A stretch of DNA of 64,000 bases, taken from Apodospora peruviana. Taxonomy: Eukaryota > Ascomycota > Sordariomycetes > Sordariales > Lasiosphaeriaceae. Shown in pieces: positions 34,214 to 46,810 of the stretch; the first letter of the stretch is position 1, and each line of letters opens with the position of its first letter. The stretch covers positions 2,014,001-2,078,000 of the forward strand of contig JAUEDM010000003.1 in NCBI GenBank assembly GCA_033439685.1. The letters run 5' to 3'. The notes under the pieces were generated by a model. It ran no database searches, had not been told where the DNA came from, and saw only the letters and a program-made list of their open reading frames with translations. A program made the position numbers and the translations under genes.

Positions 34214-34852
34214 AATCAAACCACTCGGCCAACGGAAATAAAAACAAAACTGAGGCTGATAAATGATCAAAATACCTCCACCAGATTCAGCAAAAATACG
34301 CTCAACAAATGGATTAGAAGTGATCACAGAAGAAAATAAGAAAGTACCTAGAAACCGAAAGGGAAACGCAGCCATGCTTGCTCCCAGTCCACACTCCTTT
34401 TTTACCCGCAATCCATCATAACTATCATCACAATAAAATCCGACCTTGTCCTTCCTTGGTGAATAATCCTCTCTTTCCTCTCCCCATTTCTTCCAGCCAA
34501 AGCCATCCGTCCGCGTGTATCTCTCGAGATTCTGTTTCCCTCTTGCGATTGCCTTGCATGTGTCCTGTCCTGTCCTGTTCCTTTTCCTGTCCATTTTCCC
34601 ATCCATCATCGTATATCCCGTACCTTTTTTTGTTGTGTCTCGTCGTTTGTTTTGTGTCGACCCTCGCGGGCGCTTGAAAGTTCTGTGTAAACTAATCTTT
34701 CTAACAAGGGAAAAAGATAAGAAGACAAAACGAGAGTGCATCATTCGCTTCGTCAAGAGGGAAAGAAAACAAACACTATAAACCCCATTTTCTCCACCAA
34801 AAGAAAACTCAAAAAACTTCAAATTTGAGCATCGACAAACACCAAACCGAAA
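34214..34852. other. 3' flank of the zinc-cluster gene
   Basis: Mostly the probable 3' UTR of the minus-strand transcription factor. A 205-codon minus frame (34822-34205) runs through it but is A-rich with unlikely codon use. No gene is supported. Confidence 0.4.
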
Positions 34853-37800
34853 TCAGAACCCACTCCCATCCATCACACCACCAAACTGCTGATCCATCGG
34901 ATCCATCACCATGTACTCAAGCAAGTCGATCCCGCCAATATTGACGCCCTCGGCCGTCATCGACACGTTCGATGCCTCGCCAATGTTCTGGTAAAACGCC
35001 GGACCGGGCGGCAGGTACCACATCTCCGTACCAGGGTTATTCCAGTCCGAGCTGTCAAACATACCCCCGTCGGCGTTCGAGCCGTTGTTGTTATTGTTGT
35101 TCGTCCCCATGCCGCCGCCGCCATGGGAATTGCCGTTGCCGTTGTTGTCGTGGAGACTTGTCGTGGCGGCCGGCGTCGACGGTCCAAACATGGACGCCGA
35201 TCCGGACGGATAGGGGAAATTGCCTGATGTCAGGTCCCACGGTGTGGCGGATATGTTAGCCGGAGTGCTTGAGCGCTCTATGTCTATAGTTAGCTAAAGC
35301 ATCAATTTGATTTTTGCAGAATGACAGAAAAGAAAAACATACCAGGACCGGCAGTTGGCTCGCGCAGCTTGTTCCACATATCAGACTGATGAGTCTGTAG
35401 CCCATGGCCATTGGGGCCGCCGCCAGCAGCAGAATCCGTCGGGTTCGTGACCGGAGACCTGCCGTCAGTCGTAGAGAGCGGCGGCGGAGGCGCGTGGATG
35501 AATCGGTTACGCAGGCGACTAGTCAGCGTCTCGAGCATGTCGGCGAAGCGTATACCGAGGTGGACGTCATCCACTACGCAGGTCCGGAGCGCGTTGACCG
35601 TCCGATCCATCAAGCCAATACTAAACTCCACGTCCGACTTGGGCGCGCCAAGGGCGAACGTCTTAAGTAGAAACATGGCACCACTAATGATACGGAAATA
35701 TGTCCGCACCGGGACGTGCTTGAGGTAGTCGTGCGGCAGAAGACCCTCGACGACCGTCCGGAGAAGATTTCGGCTGCCATTAACAACTTCTTTTACATAC
35801 TCCTGGTCCTCGGCGCCGAATCCGCCGAGCTGGCCCAGCGGCAGCTTGCCGTAGTAGTTTTGGGTCTGCGGCGACAGCTGCGGAGCAGAGTGTCCCGATA
35901 CGCTACCCCCGGGGACCGAGCCTCCGCTGGCATTGCTAGTGCAGCGTTCGACGACGGCCTGCAGGGACAGCGAATTGACGTATATGCGGACGTATTCGTA
36001 CTCGATCGTGAGAATGTGCCGGATGTAGAGAGGTAAGGGGAAGCGCTCAAACTCCTTCCACCACTCCTTCAGCATGGGCTGGAAGTCTTTGAGCAGGCTG
36101 ATGTATCTCCCGCTTTGGATGATATCCGTTGTGTGCTTGTGCGATCGGAAAAGCTTCTCGTTGCCCATGTGCATAGCGTGGCTTATGCCAGCCCAACAGT
36201 GTATGATCTGATCGTCCAGCTCGAGGTCCGGGATATAGTTGAAAGCATTCGACAGCGACGACGGGTTTGTTCCCGGGGTGGTGCCTTCAACTGCAGAATG
36301 CGGACGCCTCCGCGATACCACGGGATCCGACTTGCGCAGGTTTTCGGGTACCATATTGGTCCAGCCAAGTCGGCCGGCGAGCTGGCTGAGATAGATTAAG
36401 AGCAGCCTCTTTATACGGTAGGCTCTCAGTCGATAAGTCTCCTCTTCATACTCTGGGCGCGTGATACCACCGGTCGCAAGCAGCTCGTCAATATCATCAA
36501 AGACACCAAGCTCGTAAGCCAGGCCCATAGCAGTACTCAACAGCATCCAGCACATACGGTCGCTTCGCCAGGCAGGCTCCAGCCAGCTTTCTATTCTCCT
36601 GCCGCCAAACCCAGCAGAGGGCCGCTGGTTGCCGTCGCCGTCAGTCTGGTTTAGAGAGTCATAAGAGGGAAGAAGCAACTCGTCGATCGCCTCGTCGGGC
36701 GGGAAGTGGAGGGCTCGGGGGTGCCACTCGGTAAGGATCATCAAGGATTCGATCGTTCCAAATGTCCTCAAACTACCACGACGGAGCCCTCTCCACGGCG
36801 CCGTACTCGAGTTTTGCGTTTCGTCCAAGCCCGAGCCGCAGAAGCCGCCACCAAAGGCCTCCTGACCCCAGACCACACGTTCAATCATTCCCCGGAGGTA
36901 CGTCCATAGTTGCTCGTGAATAGCGTGTGAACGACAGTGACCCCCGGTACCTGTCATGGTGCAATACCTGGATGCAATGGTTAAGAGAGTGACGGCTAGG
37001 ATTGGCTCCTCCGTCAACAAGGTAAGGTGAGATGCCGGGTTCCGGAACGTGGGCGGTGATATAGGGGTGAGGGGTGAAAGAAAATCATAGTAACTGTGGG
37101 AGACGTGTCAGGCTCGCCAATTTAGCAACGACCTTAGGGGAAGATACATACTATTTGATATAGTCCATTGCTTCCTGCGCCGTAAACCAGCCTGCCCGCA
37201 CAAAGCGGAATCGAGCCCAAGCCCGGAGTGCTTCGTTGTACCCTGGCTCAGATGAAGGAGCCCGCTTTACCAGCTCGGGGTCAATGGGCTGCTCAGCTGC
37301 GCCATCCTGCCGTGACACCTGGCGGCTGTGATGACCTGGCTGGTCACGGTTGTGCGACGACGGCTTGTGCGAGTCGACAGGTGGACGGGTATAACGAAAT
37401 GAGTTGGACTGCGAGGAAGCGCCTGTTTGGGCAGAGATCGCGTCAATCTTGTGCGAAGGACTGCTCAAATCCATAGCATCAGTATGCGAGTGTCTCTGAC
37501 CTGGCAATTGACTAAAATCAACTGACTTGTCGGTAGCCGCCTTGTAAAGCAAGTCTAGCGCATCGTGAGGCCCATAAACCTCTCTCCGCATGACGGACTT
37601 GGCTTCAAAGTTCTCGAGGGGCATGTTGGGCTCGCCCGGTCCAAACTCGCCGCCGGTATCGTCTCGACCCGACACCGAGCCATGTCCGGGAGGATCGCCC
37701 GGCCTCCTTAGCGGTTGTGGACGCCCACGACTGCCTCCAGGGGTAAGTGGCACGTCGCTGTACAGCCGGCGATCGATAACCGGCGCAACAGGCGAGTCGG

Positions 37801-38311
37801 AGGCGCGGACCTGCTTCCTGCCATTACGAAGAATGTAGTCGTCATGGTCCGGGTCGTCGATGCCGTCTAAGCTGCCGTCGTCGAGCTTGCGCTTGCGGCG
37901 GGTGGCGCTGAAGTAGCACTCCTTGCTCTCACGGCGGCAGCGCACGCATGGCGGGTCGTGAGGGTTATCGACGGAACCAAGGTCGCAGCGCACCTTCCGA
38001 CGGCGACAGGGTATGCAGGCCTGATAGACGCGCTTGTGCTGTTGTGCATTGAAGGCAGCCTGAGCGGCGGCACTGCTGCCACCCGCGCCGGGAGTTGGCG
38101 GAGGGGCCGAGCCACCAGCGGCGGAGGACGACGAGGCGGCGACGGGCGAGGTCGGGGAGAGAGTGTGCTGTGTGGCCGAGGCGGCAAACTGGGCCATGGC
38201 GGTCGGTCGGTAGGAGCCCGAGCCTTCACTAATGCCCGTGTCTGTGCCGATGCCGACGCCGGTGTCCGTCGCTATGCGGCTACGTATGCGACCGTCTTCG
38301 GACCGCGTCAA
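34853..38311 (-). CDS. Zn(II)2Cys6 transcription factor with fungal-specific middle domain
   Basis: Minus-strand exons are 38311-37152, 37093-35343 and 35283-34853, giving 1113 residues. The zinc cluster has Cys at 99, 102, 109, 122, 125 and 132, the spacing C-x2-C-x6-C-x12-C-x2-C-x6-C with a long middle loop; it contains CIPCRRRKVRCDLG and is followed by a basic RRKRK stretch. The middle holds a fungal_trans type regulatory domain (EEPILAVTLLTIASRYC, then helical segments to about residue 870). The C-terminus is rich in Asn and Gly, with a poly-Asn run, and has acidic patches typical of activation regions. The N-terminal 95 residues are low complexity, so a start at a later Met is possible. 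The zinc-cluster sequence belongs to a conserved Pezizomycotina subgroup, but I cannot name the target pathway. Confidence 0.88.
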
Positions 38312-41204
38312 TGCGACGCGACGCAGGGCGGGAATAGGCCGTACCTAGGGCGTCGGGGCCGGGTCGCGGGTCTGAGAATAGCGGAGCGCGAAAGGCGGAT
38401 GGCCGCGTGCTGCCGAGCTCTGAGTCGGTCTGTCGGTTTGCAGCGGTTGGAGGTGGTTGAATGGGGAGGGGAAGGAGGGGACTCAGGATATTAGATGGAA
38501 AGCTTTGGGCTGCCCTGGTCTTGAGGGGCTCTGTGGAAAGGGCGGGGGTCGCTTGCGGATCTGTGGGGGTCTCGCAACCGGGCAGGTCCCAGTGTCGCCT
38601 CAACAAAGTCAACGCGATGGGAATAAAAGACAGGGAGGCTGCCTGCTCTGCCGCTTATACCCTGCACTGAAGTGGTTCCCGTCACCAGTTCAACTTTAAA
38701 AAATACTTGGTGCGCGAAAACGAGAATGGCGAGCATCCGACAGTTGACTCGATCTTTGACATGCAATATAGAGTTGAGCCTATCAGATAAGGCAGGTCGT
38801 CCCAGAGAAGAAGGCAACGAACGCACCTCCAAAGTTACCTAGGTAGTGGGCGGAGCAAGACCTAACGGTCCACAGGACCTCCACATCCCCCGGTCCGTCA
38901 ACACTTGCGATCACCAGTCTTGGTCAAAATTCCAGTTCGGGGCTGGCGCGGAGTTGTGAGAGATGTCGAAACTTTTCAAAAAGAAAACGGAAGAAAGAAA
39001 AGAGAAAGAAGCCGACACAAGAAGGATGTATAGAATCCGACTGGACGCTCGAGGGAACGTATAAGGTACCGTCGGGTGGTGCTTCTCTCGGTGTCTCTTT
39101 TGGCTCGTGTTTCGTCCGTTGTGTACCGCTGTCTCGTCGGTACTATCACTCTGACTTCTTGTAACAGCCGCCCTGAGTTCACACCAGCTTATCGAGGGAA
39201 AGACAGCTTGGACTTGGACAAGGCAGCCAGCCACAACAAAGTCCCCGATCGCATGGACGAATGAGGTGGCAATTGTGCGACGTTACTGGGCATACCGGTA
39301 TGCAGTTCACGCAAAAAAGAAAATGACCCGCAGGTATTGCCCTGTTGCTGCTGACCTCGGTGTGATGATAAGAGCTCCGAGAGAGCTCCAGCCAGAGTCA
39401 AACAAACCAATTGTCGAGCCGACTGTCATCCCAACACATGGAAAGCTTAATAGTCCCCTAGTATGGATCCGTACATTCGTTAATACGATATTCAATGAAG
39501 ACTCCCAAGTAGGCAATGACCTCCATCCAGTGACCTGCTCCCTGTGCGCGGAACGCATCGAATCACAGCTGAGAGACCAGCCTTTGATGCGGTAGCCTGC
39601 GTTGCTCTGCGCGGCTCCGGCAAGTCACGCGGCCACACCTCCCTCGGTCCGCTGCCGGACCCAACCCTTCGTCAGCTGAACGGTGAAAGTCGCGGTGAGG
39701 TGAGCAGGTGAGCAGGTTTCCATCCCTGCCCGCCGCAGCGGTTCTTCCAAAAAGACATAATCCAATAGTTGTGGGAATTGAGTCACATCTACCTACATTC
39801 TGCTTTGACTCTCTTTTTACGGATTATAAATCTCGACTGACACGACGGATGTACTGATCAATCCGATCTCTACCCGCACTCACCCGCCAAAGGAGGGTTC
39901 AGTGACCTTGAAGTTGTTGGACTCCGAAGAGTTCAAGGTTTGTCTTCCTACTTACTCCCCACCTTACCCACATCCCAGCCCTACGACACTGGTGTAATCC
40001 GTACCTTGCATATGGATACCGTCCTTAGGTATCGATCATGATATCATGGTGCCAGTGGTTGTTTTGATGCTACGTACCCAAAACATATGCTCCTCATCAC
40101 ATGTTGGCGTGAACGGCAGGCAAAATGTCATTCGTGAACAAGTTACCTAGGGTGCAGACCTCTTGGCATGGACCCGAGGAAGCTTCCAGCACATCATGAA
40201 ATAATCTCGACCTTTCTTCTGCGAACTACAACCCATAACACGTAAGGTAGGCCAGGGCGGCGATTCGAACTGGTTGCTTACTCTAAAAGTTGAATTTCCA
40301 ACGGGCAATGCTGAGTCCAAGCGTTTCGGGATGGCCTGGACCATCTCCCAATTCTGCTTCGACACGATTGCTAGAGAAGGGACTTTCGGCTCTCCTGTGA
40401 GGCACAGCTGTTAGCATTCACAATACTATTGTTGGATTAGCGCATTTAGTATTATATTAGCATCGTCTTGGGAATTGCCTACCACTGCATCCGGCATCGT
40501 TGTTTCTCATCACGCGTGACAGTCTACACTAGCTTACGAAGAGCTCTCGTCGGTGTGCCCCACTGGCATCGTGACAACCGATGCTGTGACGCACCTTTAG
40601 TTACCTCTAGCCACCACCACAGCCATACTTTGGCTTCGGCACCAGTTCCCCGTCCACAAAGCAAAGAACTGAGCTCTCATGATAATATCTGCAAGGCAGG
40701 AAAGTCTGTTGATTGTGAATCTTATTCTTCAGGTTCACTACCATCGCACCGCATCCCAACCCAAACTTAATCCTCCTAACCATATGTACCTACCCCTCCA
40801 TCCATACCATCCTTCCTATCCGTCCATCCACCTCGACTAGCATACCACGCTGCCACCTTTCCAGACGCCGCAAGCAAAAGGGAGTAGGGGGTAAAAGAAG
40901 AGAAACCAGAACAACGCCATACAAATGCGGTTTTTTTTGGTGCGGTAAGCAAAGAAAGATGGAGATTCACCTGCATATATCGCTTCTCCGTCTGTGAAGG
41001 AACTACCAAGTCCGCTTGTGTTGAGGGTGAGTTCAAAATTGATCCACTCCTCGAATGCCCATTTCACTTGCAGCCTCCGAAGGGCTATAAAAATATTGAA
41101 TCCTGTCAGTGTAGTAGCGACATCCATGCCGCTGCGTCGCCGCAGAACTAACTGAAGTGCCTTTTTATGAGGATTTTGCGTAAGGGCGTTGGTAACGCCT
41201 CCGC
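38312..41204. other. Intergenic region upstream of the zinc-cluster gene
   Basis: A 2.9 kb stretch with the promoter of the transcription factor on the left and the Taf14 3' UTR on the right. TTACCTAGGTAG is at 38836-38847. GTGAGCAG is directly duplicated near 39700. Open frames are short and random in composition. Confidence 0.45.
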
Positions 41205-42285
41205 CTACGAGACGACCGAGGCCTTGACCTAGAAGGAAAAAAAGAGTTATGTCTCAGTATAGAGTCCTGTAGCTGTAGAAAAGTAAAAAAAGGGGCCTGG
41301 AATAAAAGACTTACCAAGAAATCCCACAGCATCTTCATCAGGTTTTCCGGCAGCGTATAAAGGTCGACTGAGAACTCGCCAGCTTCTCCCGACAGCCCAG
41401 TCAGCCCGTCGTCGTAGTCACGGTAACCAAGCTCCCCCTCCGACAGTTGGAACGCGCATTTCAGCTTTGTAGACTCACCGTCGATATTATTTTGAACATA
41501 TGTGCTGTCGTCCTTGTGATCGTGAATCATCTGGATGACCTGCAGCAGGTCATCTTCTGACAGCTTGACCAGCCCGTCGGCCATCTTTTCGACATCGAAC
41601 GACTTCTTCTTCTTGCTGCCACCGTCGGCCTTCTTCAGCTTGCGCTCCTCATCTGAGGGAAGCGGGCCCGTCTCGCGCAGGATCTGCTGCAGCGCCTGCG
41701 ACGGGTTTTTAAACTGGATTTGATGGGTGAGCTCGTACTGCGGAGCGCTGAAGTTGAGGTCGTGCGGGATGCTCGACTTTCCGCCCTTCTCTGTCGTGTA
41801 CAGGTCGATCTGCATCTCGAATTCGCCCCATCCCTCGTTTGTGCACTTGAAAGGGGGCTCATGGAAGGCTTGTTGCAACGAGAAGAATTAGTACAGTTTC
41901 TCTCCACATAATAGGGGGAGCGTAAGCATACTCTGAACCGGGTTGTCAAAGGATGGGTGAAGGTGGTAGACCGCCCTGGTGAAGCACCTGGCCGGCTTCT
42001 CTTTGCCATCTTGGTCGAGGATGTAGATTTCGACGGTCCATTCCTTCATGGGAAACCCCTCATTGACGGCGGGTTTGTTGCTGTACCTCTGTGTCAGCTA
42101 AACCACCACTGCCCGTCCATCATGAATCTTGACGTACATGTTATGTTGTTCCGTCACAACCTTGATCGTTCGCTGTTATTCCCATCGTCTTTGTCAGCCA
42201 TCACTCTTCTCGACAACGGTTCCATCCACCCATTGTCCAAGAGTCCGTCGTGGTGTTTCTTCTTTGGGCTCACCTCCACAATCAT
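41205..42285 (-). CDS. TAF14: Taf14/Tfg3-like YEATS and ET domain protein
   Basis: Taf14 is a shared subunit of TFIID, TFIIF, Mediator and several chromatin remodellers; its YEATS domain reads acyl-lysine on histone H3. Minus-strand exons are 42285-42274, 42172-42138, 42086-41932, 41868-41315 and 41228-41205, giving 259 residues. The YEATS domain begins MIVERTIKVVTEQHN and includes WTVEIYILDQDGKEKPARCF, VYHLHPSFDNPVQTFHEPPF, GWGEFEMQIDLYT and IPHDLNFSAPQYE. The C-terminal ET domain runs from about 175 to 252 (KLSEDDLLQVIQMIHDHKDD ... FSVDLYTLPENLMKMLWDFL). The second exon is 35 nt and the last 24 nt. A longer N-terminus from an exon at 43144-43093 plus 42404-42274 is also in frame. Confidence 0.87.
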
Positions 42286-44038
42286 CTTGGTAGCTGGGGT
42301 CCGTGTCGAACGTCGAAGATTCGGACTTGAACGTGGCTGCTTCGCAACGATCTCCTCGAGGGCGTCGGACCGAGAGTTTAATGTGTGGGTAAATGGATTG
42401 GTCTCTGTAAACAGACAAGAAAAATATCACACAATAAGTCAGTTTGCGTCGTCCAAGTTCGAGCCGGTAGAATATATCCCCTCAGAGTGCTATATGCTAG
42501 ATGATAGTTGGCAGGAAACAACAAAACAAAACAGGGACAAGTAGTGTTCTACAGAGTCGAGCAACCATGCGCCTGTAGTAGTGTCAAAGGTGAAAGACGA
42601 GGCAGAGCAGGAACAATGGAGAAATTCTAACAGCCAAAAGGGTTGATCTGCGTAGAGCGCCTGCGCGCGGTTAACGTATGTGCGGGTGCGCGTGTGAACG
42701 GCGACTGGCAAACTTGATTTTGCTCGTGGGTGTGGAGATATGTATCGTGAACAGCGGCGTATGATATATCGTACAAGATTCGAGCGCGTTCGTGGGGGGG
42801 ATCGGGTCAGGCAATGATGTGGAAAGGGATTTGCAAGCTATGTTTCGTCGGTATGTCTGTTTGGCAGCTCACGGCAAGACGCACGAGCACGGAGAGGAGG
42901 AGCAAGGTGTCGTCGAGTCTCAACAATCCCATGTCTTGTTGGCGGGTGCGTGCGTGAGAGCGTGCGGGACGTGTTTGGGTTCCGCCGCCAGACGCATCCA
43001 TGTCTTGGAGACTACAAGTGGACCACTGCGGCGGCGGGGAAAGTGTGCTAGGGTCAGGGTTCATGGGATGGACAGCGCTGCAATGCACGTACCTCGTACC
43101 GGCGTGTGCGGCACTCCAGAATTGTGGCGGGTGAGGCGGGCCATTTTGAGTGAGTGGCTGATATCGGAGTGTTTTGCTTATAACCGATTTTTTGACCGTG
43201 GGGAAGTTCGTTGAGGGAATCTCGGTGAGCGAACTCGGTTAAGGTGAGAGAGAGTGCGATTTTGAGTTTGTGGTTTGAGAGGAAGAAGGAGAAATAGAGA
43301 TGAGTATGAAATTTGGCAAGTAAGTCAATGAAGGAGGAGGAAAGTCAAGCTCTCATTTCTTGATATCCGCTGTGTAGAAGCTGAGGGTCGTCTTTTGCTT
43401 CTTGCGAAGTGTGAAGATGCATTATATTCCTAGTCCAGCTGCTGAGACAATAGCAAGCGCGGAAAGGAGAGCACGCGAGATCTTTATCTGATTCTTTCAT
43501 TGAATAAGACATGGGATGAAAGTGAGCTCAACGCGTGACACGTTCGCAAAGAGGGGCAACGGGAGTGTTCTATTGTCGTTCTTGGAACCTTATGATCAGG
43601 CTGCTGAAAGACGGAAGAGCGCGATGTTTGATCTCATCTCTCACTCAAACCCAAAATGGCTGGCCGCGTTTGTATGCCCATTGTCATTCCATCGCTGGAG
43701 ATTCCAAAGAAGCTCTCTCGTCGTTATGCGCTGTCATTGCCATTTGGGGAAGCACACTCGCTGATGGGGTGAAACGACTTGAATGCTATGTGGTCTATCT
43801 ACGGGTTACAACTACCAGTCGCTATGAGCTTCCAGGAAGCCGACGGCTGCGTAGGTGGGTGTGTGGGATGCTGTGATGTTGTTGTCCTTGTCGTATTTGC
43901 GTGCGGGGGGCTTCGCTTCATGTCCGTCCATACTATCCTCCCAATGTCCCGTGGCCAAAGAGTCGAAACAAATCATCGCCATCCGGGTAGTTCCATTTCT
44001 GTCTCGTCAATCTAACCGTAACCTGGATATCAACTCCC
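42286..44038. other. Upstream region of Taf14, possible leader exons
   Basis: It holds the Taf14 5' leader and the 3' UTR of RanBP1. A candidate upstream coding exon (43144-43093) and an extension of the first exon (42404-42286) are discussed in the findings. Nothing else is coding. Confidence 0.45.
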
Positions 44039-45282
44039 CTACTTCACCTCCTCCTTAGTCTCCTCCTTGGTCTCTTCCTCAGATTCCTCCTTAGATTCCT
44101 CAACCTTCTTTTCCTCGGTAGCCGCAGCAGCGCCCTCGGCCCGTCCGAAAATAGCCTCGTTATCCTTCTGGGCCTTGAGGAAGGCATCCTTGAACAGGTT
44201 GGCATTGTCCGGGTTGGCGAACCGGATCGCCAAAGTAACAGCCTCGGGCTCGCCCTCGCTCACATCGGCCGCCGCATTCCACACCCAGCTGCGGTCGGAG
44301 CCGACATTAGGGGAGAGCCTCATTTCAGGGACAACTACAAAAGAAGATGTATAAGCACCTGAACGTTGGAACTCGAGGATCAGAAGGGTGGGGGGTGCGG
44401 GGGTGTGCATACTGTAGTGGTTGGCGCAGACTTTGAGGGTTTTGTCCCGGCGCATGACAAGGCGCGTCTTGCCATTCTCGAGATGCTTAAGAAGACGAAC
44501 ATCACCGGTGCCACGCTCCTTCCACTCGGCACTCTCGCGCACAAACTTGAACAGCTTCGCCCGCATCTTGAACAGCTGCTCCTCCGACTCCTCGTTGGTC
44601 CGGACCTCCACCTTCTCGGTCAGGTGCACAACCGGCTCGAAATGGACGTCCTCGGATTCGGGTGCCTGTTCCTCCTGCATTTCCAACCAAAGACATCAGC
44701 TGACCGGACTGTGGTATCGGCATCATAATGAGTGAACTGACATCGTCACCACCCTCCTTCGAGGAAGCGGCAGCCGCGGCCGCGGCATCACGCTGGGCCT
44801 TGGCGCTACCAGAGTTATCGCCGCGCTCTTCGTCTTCCTTCTTCTCCTTCTTGGCGCCGCCGCCGAACATGGAAAAGACGGAGGACGTTGTGATCGCCGG
44901 CTTGTCGTCGGACGCCTGTGAATGGAAAGAATTCATTGTCAGTCTAGGTTCATGAAAGCAACAAAGTCGAGGAAGTCGCAAGAGCACGTCCAAATATCGT
45001 GAAACGAAATCAGTGAGCCCTTTCAAGTAGCAAGCAAGCAACCGGCCGGCCGGCCAGCCCGACAAACCAAACTTCCATACCTTAAGTCCGCGGGCGGCGG
45101 TCGCTTGCAGTTTAGGGGACGTGGCATGTAGTAGCGACGCTGGTGTCGGACGAAACACCAACAAAAGTGTTCGGTCGTTTCGACCGGTGAACCATGAGAG
45201 AGCGAGAAATAGAACGTACCACCTTGGGAGCCTCGGCCTTGACCTCCTCGATCGGCTTATTGTCGGTATTTTCGGCAGACAT
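44039..45282 (-). CDS. YRB1: Ran-specific GTPase-activating protein RanBP1/Yrb1
   Basis: RanBP1 binds Ran-GTP, co-stimulates RanGAP and releases export complexes in the cytosol, completing nuclear transport cycles. Minus-strand exons are 45282-45220, 44915-44742, 44674-44413 and 44334-44039, giving 264 residues. The Ran-binding domain covers about residues 85-220: DVHFEPVVHLTEKVEV, LFKFVRESAEWKERGTGDVR, LLKHLENGKTRLVMRRDKTL, KVCANHYIVPEM, SWVWNAAADVSEGEPE. The N-terminus is charged and low complexity with an Ala run. The C-terminus is almost all Glu and Lys (EESKEESEEETKEETKEEVK). The 304-nt first intron is unusually long for this gene. Splicing at the third junction makes NHYIVPEM, as expected for the family. 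Confidence 0.93.
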
Positions 45283-46810
45283 GTTTGCGAAACTGAGGCT
45301 GAATGTACCTAAAGATTGCAAGGAAGTGCGCGTGTGTTGTCAGCCCGCCGTCGTTAAGGAAAACCCTCCCCTTTGCATCACGACCACCTACCGCCCCGCC
45401 ATGCGACAGCCAAACGGACCTAATAAGAGGGCGAGTGGCGGGGCAAGCAACAAGCGGCGGGCGGCTAGGTGGGCAGGTGAGTGTCGAGCTGAGGCGAAAG
45501 GATAAAGCCTTACCGAAATATTTGCAATATCAAAAGCTTTCAGAAGGAGAGGCAGTTGTGTCCGGGTTAAGTGGTTCAAAATGGGAGAAAGTGGATGATG
45601 ATAAATGGTGGTGGTTGATGGGTTGTTGGAAAAAGGACTGCTGTGGAATGGCCAACCCAAAAATTGGTCAGGTCGATTGCCCCTCATCTCTCAAACTCTC
45701 CATATCCCCCTCCTCCCCAAATCAACAAGCGCCTGCGGCGAAACCCAAAGGGGCCAAAAGGCAAGCATTGGGCAGCTGCAAGTCCCTTTTGCCAGGTCTG
45801 TGCGTCACTTGCACTCAAATTAGACGTCCTGGCACGTGCCTGGGCAGCAACTTCCCCACCACAGCAGGCGACTATCGAGAAAAAGGTCGACCAACAACAC
45901 CACAACGCAGGAATTAAGAGTAAATCACCTAGATATGACCAGCTAAAAATATACATATATAATAAACGGTCTATCTCATGGTCGCATTTCCTTTTTTTCT
46001 TGTTCCCGGGGTTAAGCTTCTGCCCAAAAGCCCTCCTGAGTCCTATTTACTCTGCAGCAAGCATTACCCATCCTCCCTCCTTGAACCCCTTTTGCATGCC
46101 CAGTCAACCGCCGAAGGGAGTTGGCGACATGGACGACCACCATACATAAATACCACAGCATAGCGTTACAGCCTTGGGGGGCTGCAAGCCATCCACAATA
46201 CAGTAGAACCCCGCCGTTGTGTTATACAAGGTCAAATGTTGCAATTCACTGCAGGCAGCCGTGTTGCTACTCACTAGATCTCAGCCACATGCTTACCTTA
46301 GACAAACGATTTTCGGAAGAGACCATCATGATGAAAACCATAGCTGTCTACCTATCCATTGTTGGCGAACGCCTGGAACCTGCGAACGATACCTGTGTAT
46401 CTATTGCACGATCAAGCAATGCAAAACTGGCAAAGGGTATGATTTATTGAGTTTATAGTAATCCTCATCGTCCTTGCTCAACTTCCATCAAAATGGGTGG
46501 AGCGGTTAGTGTAGTAAGAAAATAACACGACAAAATACATGTATGGGGACTAACGTGTGATCTCTTCCTCCCTGCACCTCTCCCGAAGTTTGCACGTAGC
46601 AAGATTAGAAAATCCTCGAAAGAGGAAAACCGCGCAACTCCAGAGTGCCCAGATTTCCACCGACCGTGTGTGTGATACTGAGCTGTGCGATAGTACCTAG
46701 GTATTCCCATTGTCCCTCCATTCCCCCAGTGTCCCTTATTTCCTAATGAACCGTCCACTGACAAAAAAACGACATAAAATAGTTGAGAATAAAACCCATA
46801 CGAAATGCAT
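45283..46810. other. Intergenic region upstream of RanBP1
   Basis: The RanBP1 promoter and leader, then the 3' UTR of the 46811-49483 gene. GTACCTAGGTATT is near 46693-46705. No gene is supported. Confidence 0.5.

Noticed and set aside
34205..34822. 205-codon minus-strand frame
   Set aside because: A-rich codons unlike neighbouring genes; most likely the 3' UTR of the zinc-cluster gene.
45040..45056. CCGGCCGGCCGGCC palindrome in the RanBP1 intron
   Set aside because: Short GC palindrome with no second copy and no context; likely chance.
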